NCBI GenBank assembly: GCA_020633555.1
Contig: JACKDL010000008.1
Span: 1-64,000 of the forward strand
Length of the DNA: 64,000 bases
Direction of reading: 5' to 3'
Origin: Myxococcales bacterium
GTDB lineage: Bacteria; Myxococcota_A; Bradymonadia; UBA7976; UBA1532
The notes below the pieces were generated by a model that worked only from the letters and a program-made list of their open reading frames with translations, made no database searches and was not told the origin of the DNA. Positions 1-8,294 of this stretch are shown here, piece after piece. How positions within the stretch are numbered: position 1 is the first letter of the stretch; each line of letters starts with the position of its first letter. Position numbers and translations under genes: made by a program.

Positions 1-2166
1 GTCCACCACCACCGTCATCGACGACGTGCGGGTCTGGCCCAGGTTGTCCACCACCTGCAAGGTCACCTGATAGGTGCCGGCCTCGGGGTAGCGGAACGTG
101 AAGGTCTGGTTGCGGTCGTCGGTGATGAACTCACCGCGGTTGGGATCGGGGTTGTTGCCCTGCTCCCACCACAGGCCGTTGGCGGTGTTCGCGTCCCAGC
201 GGTAGGCGGTGATCGTGCTCTCGGCGCCCGGGTGGAAGCTGTCGGCGTGGCGGAAGGTCACGAGGCCGTTGTTGCCGCCGGCGCAGCCCTCGACCACGCG
301 GGACGGGCTCGCGCGGCCGATGGCCACGGGCTTGGGGTTGAACAGCGTGGGCGTGAGCACCAGGGCCCCCACCGGGGTGCCGAAGGCGTTGCCGCCGTAG
401 TTGCACACCGCCGAGGGCGCGACGCCACAGTCGCTGATGCGCCCGAAGTTGGCGTAATCCGCCACGTTGCGGTCCTGGGAGCGCATCGCGTAGATGCTGA
501 ACTCACGCTGCCAGTTCCGGCCGCCGATGTTCCCCTGCTCCTGCCCGTCGGGGCCCGTGGTGCGGTAGCCCTTCTGGTGCGAGTAGATGGAGTACATGTT
601 CCCGCACTGCGCGCCGTTGCCCCAGCTATAGACGGCGTTGGTGTTGCCGCACAGGTAGTCGCCGCCGCTCCAGAAGATGGCCCCGTTGTTCCAACCGCCC
701 GAGCCGGTGGTCCAGTCGGTGGCGGTGAAGTTCAGGTAGTCGTCGAAGGTGCGCCGCAGCCGATCGGCCGTCAGGTTGGTCTCGGTGGGGAACGGCCGGC
801 TGTTGTCGCCGCGCTGCAGGGTGTGGATGCCCAGCCAACGGGCGGCCACGAAGGCGCCGCCGGTGAGCTGCAGGTTGTTGGCGTAGCTGCCGCTGGAGCG
901 GTAGTTCGAGCCACCCCGGTTGCCCTGGTTGGCCACCAGGTTGTCGGCGAGCGAGTACTTGTGGTGGTTGTTGACGAAGACGCCGTAGGGGCGGCCCTTC
1001 GCCTCGGCGCTCTCGAGCCCGATGTAGCCCCACTGCGCCGTCGAGGCGTCCATCTGGCTGCACGAGCCGTTGCCGTCGATGCGCGAGTAGTACCAGCCAC
1101 CGCGCCCGCACCCGCTGTCGATCTGCATCCCGCCCAACCAGTCGGTGAGCTCCTGGATGAAGACCTCGTAGCGCATGCCGCGGGCCACGCCGCCGGTCTG
1201 CAGGGGGGTGCCTGCCAGCGCGTCCATGAGCGGCGCCAGGCCGCCCAGGGTCACGCCCTGGTAGTACGTGTTGTTGCTGACGCCGTTGGTGTACATCCCC
1301 TGGTTGTTCGGGGCCACCACCCGGTTGCAGCGGCGCACGTCCTGGCCGTTGTAGCCGCAGCTGTTGTCCTCGTCCTCCGCCTCGATGTTCTGCCAGCCCG
1401 TGCCCTGCTCCAGCACGTAGTTGAGCATGCGGATGGCGTCTTCGGCGTACGGCGTGGTGTTCCAGCGGCGATCGTTCGCCGCCTCCCACCCGTCGGGGAG
1501 CACCACGCCCTGGCGGTCGATGGTCCCGGGGGGGTAGGCGGCCAGGTGGCCGTTCAGCGCCATGGCCCAGATGGCCAACGGCGCGCCGGCCTGGGCGTTG
1601 CCGCCCGCGCCCATGTAGCTCTTGATGGTGGCGCCGGCGTTGGCGTGGCCCGTCTGGTTGCGGTGGATGTACCAGAGGGCCTCCTGGATGGCCATCTGGT
1701 CCAGGGTGTCGATCTGATCCGCAGTCCACTGCCGGGGGTCGGGGCTGGGGGACCACGTGTAGGTGAAGAGCCGGAAGGTGCCGAAGGCCTCGCCGTTGGT
1801 GCAGCGGTTCAGCACCCGCACGTCGATGTTCGTGCTCTGATCGTTGCCTACCGCTGGCACGGTGTAGGTGCGCCCGATGTCGCGCACCACACCCCCGCTG
1901 GGGGTCACCACCCGGGCGGCGTCGTCGTCATACCGCCCGTTGCGGTTGACGTCCCACCGCACCTCGTAGCCCTGGGCGCAGTTCGCGTTGCGCAGCATCC
2001 CCTTCAGGGTGATGCGGGCCTCGCTGTGGGCTGGGTGCGGAAGCTGTGGGTTGTTGGGCGCGTAGGGCACCAGCACCACTTGTGGATCCGCGACTTGAGC
2101 CGCGGCCACGCCGGGTACAACGAAACCCACAGCGGCGGCCACGGCCGCCCACATCCATCGGTTCAT
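1..2166 (-). CDS. Secreted protein with toroid-like repeats and a PKD domain (3' end beyond window)
   Basis: The frame is open from an ATG at 2166 to the left edge, so 722 codons are visible and the C-terminus is missing. Residues 1-24 form a signal peptide (MNRWMWAAVAAAVGF, ending VAAAQ). A short beta region follows with an Asp-rich stretch (RWDVNRNGRYDDDAA). The next 350 or so residues are Trp/Tyr/Gly/Asn-rich, with repeated helix-like units (ALWYIHRNQTGHANAGAT, TAQWGYIGLESAEAKG, GGAFVAARWLGIHTL) that resemble an alpha/alpha toroid as in prenyltransferase-like folds. Eight or more cysteines suggest extracellular disulphides. The visible end is a PKD-like Ig fold (VVEGCAGGNNGLVTF, ITAYRWDANT). 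I do not recognise the family. Role inferred: exported structural or adhesion protein. It is transcribed in the same direction as the DUF1552 gene but separated from it by a terminator-like hairpin. Confidence 0.8.
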   Translation of the reverse strand, partial: MNRWMWAAVAAAVGFVVPGVAAAQVADPQVVLVPYAPNNPQLPHPAHSEARITLKGMLRNANCAQGYEVRWDVNRNGRYDDDAARVVTPSGGVVRDIGRTYTVPAVGNDQSTNIDVRVLNRCTNGEAFGTFRLFTYTWSPSPDPRQWTADQIDTLDQMAIQEALWYIHRNQTGHANAGATIKSYMGAGGNAQAGAPLAIWAMALNGHLAAYPPGTIDRQGVVLPDGWEAANDRRWNTTPYAEDAIRMLNYVLEQGTGWQNIEAEDEDNSCGYNGQDVRRCNRVVAPNNQGMYTNGVSNNTYYQGVTLGGLAPLMDALAGTPLQTGGVARGMRYEVFIQELTDWLGGMQIDSGCGRGGWYYSRIDGNGSCSQMDASTAQWGYIGLESAEAKGRPYGVFVNNHHKYSLADNLVANQGNRGGSNYRSSGSYANNLQLTGGAFVAARWLGIHTLQRGDNSRPFPTETNLTADRLRRTFDDYLNFTATDWTTGSGGWNNGAIFWSGGDYLCGNTNAVYSWGNGAQCGNMYSIYSHQKGYRTTGPDGQEQGNIGGRNWQREFSIYAMRSQDRNVADYANFGRISDCGVAPSAVCNYGGNAFGTPVGALVLTPTLFNPKPVAIGRASPSRVVEGCAGGNNGLVTFRHADSFHPGAESTITAYRWDANTANGLWWEQGNNPDPNRGEFITDDRNQTFTFRYPEAGTYQVTLQVVDNLGQTRTSSMTVVVD

Positions 2167-2252
2167 GAGCTCGACCCCCCAGTCGATCCGGACCTTGACC
2201 GTACACAAATACGGCCGCGGTGACATAAACCTTTGCCCCGGGTCCGGCACAA

Positions 2253-2276
2253 TGAAAACGGCTCTCACCGGCCGTT
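2253..2276 (-). terminator. Probable intrinsic terminator of the DUF1592-DUF1552 operon
   Basis: Read on the minus strand, the arms AACGGC and GCCGTT enclose an 8-nt loop and run into TTTTCATT, 25 bases after the DUF1552 stop codon. The stem is short (6 bp) and the T-run is only four bases, so this is a moderate call. Confidence 0.45.
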
Positions 2277-2300
2277 GTTGGGCTCCCGAAGGGAGGGCCC

Positions 2301-3638
2301 TCAGGCCTCCAGGCCCGGCAGCGGCCCACGGACGAGCTCGCGGCGGCCCACGGCGTCCACGCCCACGCCGAAGGCCCGGGCCAGGCTGAGCAGCAGGTCG
2401 TTGTGGGCGCGGCCCTCGAAGCGCAGATAGCGCCCCGTGGCCCAGCCCGCCCCGCCGCCGGCCAACAGGAAGGGCATGTTGGCGTGGCTGTGGCTGTTGC
2501 CCTGCGCCAACTCCGAGCACCACAGGATCTGGGTGTGGTCGAGCAGGGTGCCGTCCCCCTCGGGGATCGCCTCCAGCAGATCGAGCAGCCGCGCGAACTG
2601 CGTGGCGTACCAGACCTTCCGGCGCGCCCACTCGGCCCGGGCCATGGCGTCACCCGGCCCCGCGTGGGAGAGCTGGTGGTCGTCCTGGGTGCTGCTCAGG
2701 TGGGGGAAGCGGATGTTGTTCGCCCCGCTCGAGAGCTGCAGCGTAATCACCCGCGTCTGGTCGCAGGCCAATGCCGCCACCGCCAGGTCCACCATCAGCT
2801 CGGTGGCCTGGGCCATGTGATCCTCGTCGCCCGGGTTGAACAGCGGCGGCTGATCGGGCGCGACACAGGCGGCGGCCTCGGCGGACAGGCGCCGCTCGAT
2901 GTCGCGCACCAAGGAGGCGTGGGCGTCCAGCCGGGCCCGATCCGCGGCCCCCACCTGCCCCCGCACCAGGGCGAACTGCCGCCGCACCGCGTCCAGCGCG
3001 CTGCGCCGACTGTTCAGGCGCGCCGCCAGCGCCGGATCGGCAGGATCCAGCGCGCTGAACAGCCGCGCGTACACCGCCCGGGGCACCTCGTTGGGCGGCA
3101 GCGGGTTCGCCGGCCCGGCATAATTGATGCGGTGGCGCACCTCGCTGCCTGCCACGCGCACCCCCAGCTCCAGGCTGGGCACCCGGGTGTCGGCCCCGAT
3201 CTGCCGCGCGATGAGCTGATCCACGCTCACCCCGTCGGCCCAGCCCGCCAGCGTACCGTCACCCCCCACGAAGTCGCCCGGCTGCAGGTGGGTCCCCGTG
3301 AGCACCGCCCCCATGCCCGCCTGGTGGGGCTCGCCGGGGCCCATCGCGGGCGACAGCATGTCGATGCCCTGGGTGACGATGAGCCGCTGCTGGTGCCGGC
3401 GCAGGGGCGTGAGCACCTGCCCCAGCGTGAAGTCCCGCTCCGTCGAGCCCGGCGCAGGGAACCACGTCTCGGGGTTGACCCCATTCGGCGTGAACCAGAC
3501 CAGCAGCCGCCGTGGCGGCGTGGCCGGCTGCCCGAAGGCCCGACCCGCCTGCAGCAGCGGCAGGGCGAGCAGCGAGCCCGCGCCCGCCTGCAGGAAACGG
3601 CGGCGGTCCAGCCCGCGGCCCAGGTGCCGGGCGCTCAT
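2301..3638 (-). CDS. DUF1552 family protein, Tat-exported
   Basis: A 445-residue protein whose N-terminus carries a twin-arginine type signal (GLDRRRFLQAGAGSLLALP) ending near AFGQP, so it is predicted to be exported folded. The body matches the DUF1552 pattern known from Planctomycetes and Myxococcota: RRLLVWFTPNGVNPETWFP near the start, then QGIDMLSP, HQAGMGAVLTG, DQLIARQIG and a late HANMPFLLAGGG. The biochemical function of this family is not established. It is almost always encoded beside a DUF1592/DUF1588 cytochrome-like protein, as here. The ATG at 3638 overlaps the upstream stop codon by 4 bp (ATGA), so the two genes are translationally coupled. Confidence 0.93.
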   Translation of the reverse strand: MSARHLGRGLDRRRFLQAGAGSLLALPLLQAGRAFGQPATPPRRLLVWFTPNGVNPETWFPAPGSTERDFTLGQVLTPLRRHQQRLIVTQGIDMLSPAMGPGEPHQAGMGAVLTGTHLQPGDFVGGDGTLAGWADGVSVDQLIARQIGADTRVPSLELGVRVAGSEVRHRINYAGPANPLPPNEVPRAVYARLFSALDPADPALAARLNSRRSALDAVRRQFALVRGQVGAADRARLDAHASLVRDIERRLSAEAAACVAPDQPPLFNPGDEDHMAQATELMVDLAVAALACDQTRVITLQLSSGANNIRFPHLSSTQDDHQLSHAGPGDAMARAEWARRKVWYATQFARLLDLLEAIPEGDGTLLDHTQILWCSELAQGNSHSHANMPFLLAGGGAGWATGRYLRFEGRAHNDLLLSLARAFGVGVDAVGRRELVRGPLPGLEA

Positions 3639-6142
3639 CGGCGACCTCCCGCGAACTCGTAGGGTGAGTGGGCCAGCATCGCGTTGCCGGGGTGCCCGCC
3701 GTTGAAGGCGTAGACGTAGATGACGTGGGGCTGGCCGTCCATGAAGCGGTCGGGCAGCCGCACCCCGAAACCGTGATCCCCGGGCACGCCCAGGGCGTTG
3801 TTCACGTCGGGCCGGGCCCGCCCCGTGGGCGTGGAGCCGGCAAACTCGCCGCCCAGCAGCGCTGGCCCGTCCACATACACATGCACCTCGACGTTCGCCG
3901 GCACCACGTCCCGGTCCAGCGCCCAGCCCGACACCACCCCGTCGGCGCTCACGCTGTCCACGAACCCCTCGGGCCGGTGCGCGTCGTCGTACGAGGGGTT
4001 CACCGCCGCGTCGGCGTTCAAGCCCGCCCGGAACACCGCCCCCGAGCCCTGCAGGGCCGTGGGCTCACCGCTGCGGTCGTCCAGCGCCAGCGCGTGCAGG
4101 CTGTGCGGCCGGCCGTCCCGGGCCACCTCGGGCAGCGTCACCTCGAAGCCGTGATCCCCCACCGCCTCGGGGAAGGCCGCGGTCACGTCCGGCCGCGGCT
4201 GATCCGCCCGAAAGCTGCCCAGATACAGGCCGTCGCCGGGCCCCCCGTCCAGGTACAGATCCACCGCCGCCACCTGCGCGGGGGCGTCGGGGTCGAAGGC
4301 CCAGCCGTGGGCGATCCCGGCGGGTCGCACCCCGTCCAGGAAGCCCCGGGGCGGCTGGCCCATGCCCGGCTCGGGTTCGGGCTCGGGCTCCGCGAGCGGG
4401 CCCACGGCCGGATCGCTCGGCGTGCCCGCCCGGTGGGTGAAGGCCCCGCTCGTCGCCAGCGCCACCAGCAGCGCCGTGAAGTCGCCGCCGCTGTCGATGA
4501 AGGCGTCCTCGATGCGCGCCCGGGCGCAGGCGTCCACCGGCAGCTCGCCGCGGGCCAGGGCGTAGCGGAACCACCAGGTGGCCACGCACTGCTTCACCGC
4601 CGGGCTCTGCGCCAGCCGTTCCGCCAAGGCAACCGCCCCGTCGAAGGGCCCCGCCAGATCGGGCGTGGGCGGCGCCACCAGCTCGCCCGAGGCGTCCACG
4701 GGCAGCCCGTTCTCGGTCTGCCGGAACCGCCCCAGCTCGTCGTAGTTCTCGAAGCCGAAGCCCACCGGATCCATCAGCGTGTGGCACCCCGCGCAGGCCG
4801 GATCCGCCGTGTGTTGGGCGAACCGCTGCCGGGTGGTGGCGCGGGGATCCGGATCGGGCGGCTCGATGATCAGATCGGCGGGCGGCGGCGGCAGCGTCTG
4901 GCACAGCAGCCGCTCGCGCACGAAGATCCCCCGGTGGATGGGCGAGGTCTGATCCGGGTGGGCCAGCTTCGCCAGCACCGCCGGGTGGGTCAGCAGCCCC
5001 GCCCGCTGATCCGCCGGCGCCGCCACGGGCCCGAAGTCGCCCGCCGGCGCCGGCAGCCCCAGCAGCGCGGCCAGATCCCCGTCCACATGCAGGCTCGGCC
5101 CCGACAGCAGCGCGTCCACGCCCTGAACAAATGCCTCGTCCACCAGCGCCTCGACGCTGCGCGCCAGCACCGCCCGCAGCGCCTCGACGCCCCCCGGGTA
5201 CGGGTGGTCCTTCTCCATGCGCGCCAGGGCGTCCAGCCCCAGCCACTGCCGGTGGAAGTGCTGCACCGTCGCCCGGGTGCGCGGATCGGGCAGTATCCGC
5301 CGCACCTGCGCCGCCACGCCCTCAACCGTGCCCAGCGCCCCCGCCTCGGCCGCCGCCAGCAGCGCCTCGTCGGGCGTGGATCCCCACAGGAAGTAGCTCA
5401 GCCGGCTCGCCCGCACCCAGCCCGCCAGGGGCACCGCCGCCCCCTCGACCTCATCGGGCGTGGGCGCCGTCAGGCGGTACAGGAACTGCGGCGACTGCAG
5501 CATCGCCGCCAGCGCCACCCGCAGCCCCTCGTCCAACCCGCCCACGGCGCGCCCCGCCTCGAAGGCGTCGGCGAACACCTGCACCTCGTCCGCCGACAGC
5601 GCCCGACGAAACGCCAACCGCCCGAACTCACTGGCAAACCGACGACCACACCCCGCCACCCCGTCCACCTGGGGCTCGCACCCCATCAGCAGCCGGTCCC
5701 GCCGCTCGGCCACGGCCGCGATGGCCACGTCCTCGGCCAGCCCCATGAACCCTTCCACCAGCACCGGCGTGGCCTGGTGGTACCGGGCGCTGTTGTCCAG
5801 CCCCAGCACCTCGTTCTCCGCCGGCAGCCGCGCCGTGGCCAGGCGTCGGCTGTCCCCCAACAGATCCCGCACTGTGTTGTCCCACTCGAACCGCGTCAGC
5901 AGCCGCGCCGGCGCCTCCACCGCCTGGACCGCGCAGGTCTCGGGCGGCGGCATGGACGCGCCGCCCTGCCCGCCCGCCCCGTCGGCGCCCGCCGAACCCC
6001 CTGCCCCGGCCGCCCCACCTGCGCCGCCACCGGCCCCGCCGGCCCCGACCTGCGCGTCCCCCGCGCCCGCCGGCCCCAGCTCCGCCTGCTCCGCGCACCC
6101 AAGCGCCAGCGCCACCAGCGCGCCCCACCAGAACCGTCGCAT
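3635..6142 (-). CDS. DUF1592-type cytochrome-like lipoprotein with duplicated C-terminal module
   Basis: An 835-residue lipoprotein. The start at 6142 is preferred over an upstream in-frame codon at 6172 because it gives MRRFWWGALVALALGC, a signal peptide with lipobox, and has a GGGGGAG ribosome site. A Gly/Ala linker follows. The PSD/DUF order is typical: DUF1587 (RFEWDNTVRDLLGD), DUF1595 (FRRALSADEVQVFADAF), DUF1592 (SYFLWGSTPDEALLAAAEAG), DUF1588 (SPIHRGIFVRERLLCQTLPP) with a haem-c type CAGCH, and DUF1585 at the end of the core. It differs from standard members in having two extra 95-residue C-terminal modules (around GWAFDPD and GWALDRD, each ending in a HxFxVxLP segment). Probably a membrane-anchored redox or degradative complex partner of the DUF1552 protein. 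Confidence 0.92.
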   Translation of the reverse strand: MRRFWWGALVALALGCAEQAELGPAGAGDAQVGAGGAGGGAGGAAGAGGSAGADGAGGQGGASMPPPETCAVQAVEAPARLLTRFEWDNTVRDLLGDSRRLATARLPAENEVLGLDNSARYHQATPVLVEGFMGLAEDVAIAAVAERRDRLLMGCEPQVDGVAGCGRRFASEFGRLAFRRALSADEVQVFADAFEAGRAVGGLDEGLRVALAAMLQSPQFLYRLTAPTPDEVEGAAVPLAGWVRASRLSYFLWGSTPDEALLAAAEAGALGTVEGVAAQVRRILPDPRTRATVQHFHRQWLGLDALARMEKDHPYPGGVEALRAVLARSVEALVDEAFVQGVDALLSGPSLHVDGDLAALLGLPAPAGDFGPVAAPADQRAGLLTHPAVLAKLAHPDQTSPIHRGIFVRERLLCQTLPPPPADLIIEPPDPDPRATTRQRFAQHTADPACAGCHTLMDPVGFGFENYDELGRFRQTENGLPVDASGELVAPPTPDLAGPFDGAVALAERLAQSPAVKQCVATWWFRYALARGELPVDACARARIEDAFIDSGGDFTALLVALATSGAFTHRAGTPSDPAVGPLAEPEPEPEPGMGQPPRGFLDGVRPAGIAHGWAFDPDAPAQVAAVDLYLDGGPGDGLYLGSFRADQPRPDVTAAFPEAVGDHGFEVTLPEVARDGRPHSLHALALDDRSGEPTALQGSGAVFRAGLNADAAVNPSYDDAHRPEGFVDSVSADGVVSGWALDRDVVPANVEVHVYVDGPALLGGEFAGSTPTGRARPDVNNALGVPGDHGFGVRLPDRFMDGQPHVIYVYAFNGGHPGNAMLAHSPYEFAGGRR

Positions 6143-6167
6143 GGACTCCCCCGAGACCCAGACCCCC

Positions 6168-6176
6168 ACCATAGCA
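6168..6176 (-). promoter_or_regulatory. Candidate extended -10 promoter for the DUF1592-DUF1552 operon
   Basis: On the minus strand TGCTATGGT matches an extended -10 element (TGn plus TATGGT, four of six consensus bases). It would place the transcript start about 20 bases before the ATG at 6142. No convincing -35 is visible, which fits an extended -10 promoter but keeps the call weak. Confidence 0.3.
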
Positions 6177-6242
6177 GGCCCGCCAGGACGCCGCGCTGCC
6201 AGAGGTCATGGACCCCAACCCCCCGCCCAAGAGCCACAGGAT

Positions 6243-6483
6243 CCCGGGCCAAGGGCCCGGGGTGCCAGGTGCGGGCTCGCCCGTGCGACCCGGAGCAAGG
6301 CGGAGGGCGCCCACAGGGCGCGAAGCGCCCGAGGACGCACCGACAACGCAGCGCAGGTGTCGCCCGAGGCGCAGCCCGCAGAGCGGGCGCGTGACGAGGG
6401 CCGGCATGGGGGTGGGTGCCGCCGAAGGCGGCAGTGGGGAGGGGGCATCAGGCCCCCTCCCGCCGGCGGCCAAAGGCCGCCGG
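6243..6483. repeat. Cluster of GC-rich hairpins with tiny loops, between two same-direction operons
   Basis: The 343-bp gap between the PAAR-like gene and the DUF1592 gene carries no credible ORF. It holds a run of inverted repeats with loops of 3-5 bases: 6243-6261 (8-bp arms), 6316-6330 (6-bp arms, GAA loop), 6374-6388 (6-bp arms, AGA loop), 6417-6433 (7-bp arms, GAA loop), 6437-6461 (10-bp arms GGGAGGGGGC and GCCCCCTCCC) and 6463-6483 (9-bp arms CCGGCGGCC and GGCCGCCGG, AAA loop). A weaker stem lies at 6272-6283. The last two sit directly behind the PAAR-like stop codon, where a terminator is expected, but there is no T-run. The purine triloops are on the plus strand. Confidence 0.6.
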
Positions 6484-6485
6484 GC

Positions 6486-6875
6486 CTACGGAATCATCGT
6501 CGTGAACTGCCCCGGCATGACCACCTTGATCACCCCGGCCCAGTTGCACATCAGCATCGACGAGTCATTCAGCCCGGGCATGTTGGCCACCATGACCGTG
6601 GGCGCACCCACCACCCACGGCGCCGCCGTGTTCGGGATGCACGGCATGGGCGTCAGCACCCCCAGCGCGGCGGCCGTGGCCGCCGCCACCGTCGGGTTGG
6701 CGATGGACATGCACACGCCAAACGGCAGGATGTTCACCATGGGCTTGTTGTCCATGATGGTGGCCGCCGGCTGGTTCACCGCCATGGTCATGGACGTGGG
6801 CAGCACCATCAGGGTGCCGGGGGCGGCCCCGAAGGTGCACTGCAGCATGGCCCCGTTGACGACCTGGAACCCCAT
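6486..6875 (-). CDS. PAAR-like DUF4280 protein, T6SS spike tip
   Basis: A 129-residue protein that fits the DUF4280 PAAR-like pattern from end to end: VVNGAMLQCTFGAAPG, then IMDNKPMVNILPFGVCMS, NPTVAAATAAALGVLTPMPC and a final APWVVGAPTVMVANMPGL. Family knowledge: such proteins sit on the VgrG trimer and sharpen or load the type VI secretion spike. Conserved cysteines and few charged residues fit a small beta-helical cone. It is the last gene of a three-gene operon, 3 bp after the MORN-repeat gene stop codon. No toxin domain is fused to it, so the effector must be the MORN-repeat protein or lie elsewhere. Confidence 0.9.
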   Translation of the reverse strand: MGFQVVNGAMLQCTFGAAPGTLMVLPTSMTMAVNQPAATIMDNKPMVNILPFGVCMSIANPTVAAATAAALGVLTPMPCIPNTAAPWVVGAPTVMVANMPGLNDSSMLMCNWAGVIKVVMPGQFTTMIP

Positions 6876-6878
6876 GGA

Positions 6879-8294
6879 TCAGCTCACGAACTTCTTGACG
6901 AACTTCTTGAGCCCGGCGGCGTCTCCCCCGCCCCCGCCGCCGCCGGTGTCCATTGCGTGACCCTTGGTGTCGAACCGCTCCAGATCGCCCTTGCGGCGCC
7001 CCTCGCGGAACACGGCCTTGTCAGAGATCTCGCCGTTGGTGTGGTAGCCGACGGCCTCGCCCTCCTGCAGGTCGTTGACGTAGCGCTCCTCGCGCCGCAG
7101 CGAGCCGTCCTCGTAGTACTCGGTGACCGAGCCGTTCAGCTTGCCCAACACGTACTGCGCCACGCGCATGGGCTGGCCGGTCCCGTAGTAGTCGGTCATC
7201 TCGCCGTGCAGCTTGTCCTCGAAGTAGCTGGCCGTGCGCACCAGCAGGCCGGCCTTGTCGTGCCACTTCGCGGGGCCGTTGAGCTTCCCGTTGACGTAGT
7301 AGACCTCCTGCACCGGGTTCTCGTTGGCGTCGTACACCACCGACGGTCCGTTCAGGATCCCCACCGTGTAGGTCATCTTCGAGACCAGCTTGCCCTCGGC
7401 GTAGAACAAGCACTCGCCGTCCAGCGCGCCCTGGCGGAACTTGGCGTCCTGGATGCGCCGCCCCTGGTCATCGAGGATCATGCCCTTGCCGTTGGGCATG
7501 CCCTCGTCGAAGTCCAGGCTGCACAGCTCGTTGCCCTGGGCGTCAAAGCTCTTCACCGGGCCGACAAGCGTGCCGTTCTCGAAGAACTGCTGGTCGATCA
7601 CCCGCCCGTCGGCGTCGTAGCTCTCGGTGCAGCCGTGGAGCTCGCCGTTCTCCATCTCGGACTTGGACAGCACATTGCCGTCCTCGTCGGCGTTCTCGAC
7701 GACCTCGTACTTCTTGGGGGGGATCTCATCGACCGGCTTGGTCCAGCCGTCGGCCGCGAGCTCGGAGTCGCCCCCCTCGCCCTCGGCCAGCCCCTCGGTC
7801 CCTTGCCCCTCGGCCCCGGGCGCGCCGGCGGCCGCCTGCGCGGGTGCCCCGGGCGGCGCCCCGGGGATGGCCCCCGGCGCTGCCCCTTGAGCCTGGGCGT
7901 CGCCCTCCTGGCCCTCGGCCGCCTTCTGCGCCGCCTCGCCGGCCTTGCCGCCGATCTTGGCGGCCGCCTTGCCCACCAGCGCCGCCGCCGCCGCGCCCGC
8001 TGCGCCCGTGGCGTACAGCCGGGCCCGCCCCGAGATGCGCCGGCCCACCAGGCTCTCGACCTTGCGCTCGGCCTGCATCTTGAGGCTGTCGACGCTGCCG
8101 AAGCGGGCCTTCAGCTCCTCGGCCTTGGCCTTGGCGCCCCGGGCCTGGCCCGGCACCGCGTTGCGTCCGGCGCTCTTGGCCGCGCTCTCGGCCCGCAGCG
8201 CCGCGGCGCCCTTGGCGTCGCCGCCCTGCGCGGCCACCTCGCCGACGCCGACGGCGCCGTCCTTCAGCTTCCCCAGTGCGTCCTTGATGCCCAT
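6879..8294 (-). CDS. MORN-repeat protein encoded between VgrG and PAAR, candidate T6SS cargo
   Basis: A 471-residue protein. Residues 1-180 are Ala/Gly/Lys-rich and helical, with one mildly hydrophobic stretch (LYATGAAGAAAAALVG), then an Ala/Pro/Gly linker. Residues 190-440 hold about ten units of 22-24 residues of the MORN_2 variant type, each with the pattern xLxGxxxxYxxxGxxxxxxxxxxG (KLNGSVTEYYEDGSL, KLHGEMTDYYGTGQP). The C-terminus is a Gly8-like linker and a basic amphipathic tail (GLKKFVKKFVS). Such repeats occur in secreted toxins and in immunity-type proteins. The position between vgrG and the PAAR-like gene, with 1-bp overlap (TGATG) upstream, makes it a candidate effector or adaptor. 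No catalytic motif is recognisable. Confidence 0.85.
   Translation of the reverse strand: MGIKDALGKLKDGAVGVGEVAAQGGDAKGAAALRAESAAKSAGRNAVPGQARGAKAKAEELKARFGSVDSLKMQAERKVESLVGRRISGRARLYATGAAGAAAAALVGKAAAKIGGKAGEAAQKAAEGQEGDAQAQGAAPGAIPGAPPGAPAQAAAGAPGAEGQGTEGLAEGEGGDSELAADGWTKPVDEIPPKKYEVVENADEDGNVLSKSEMENGELHGCTESYDADGRVIDQQFFENGTLVGPVKSFDAQGNELCSLDFDEGMPNGKGMILDDQGRRIQDAKFRQGALDGECLFYAEGKLVSKMTYTVGILNGPSVVYDANENPVQEVYYVNGKLNGPAKWHDKAGLLVRTASYFEDKLHGEMTDYYGTGQPMRVAQYVLGKLNGSVTEYYEDGSLRREERYVNDLQEGEAVGYHTNGEISDKAVFREGRRKGDLERFDTKGHAMDTGGGGGGGDAAGLKKFVKKFVS

Noticed and set aside
626..1756. A 376-codon minus-strand frame inside the first gene
   Set aside because: It is an off-frame reading with Arg/Pro/His-rich composition. 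The correct frame starts at 2166 with a signal peptide and ends in a PKD-like domain.
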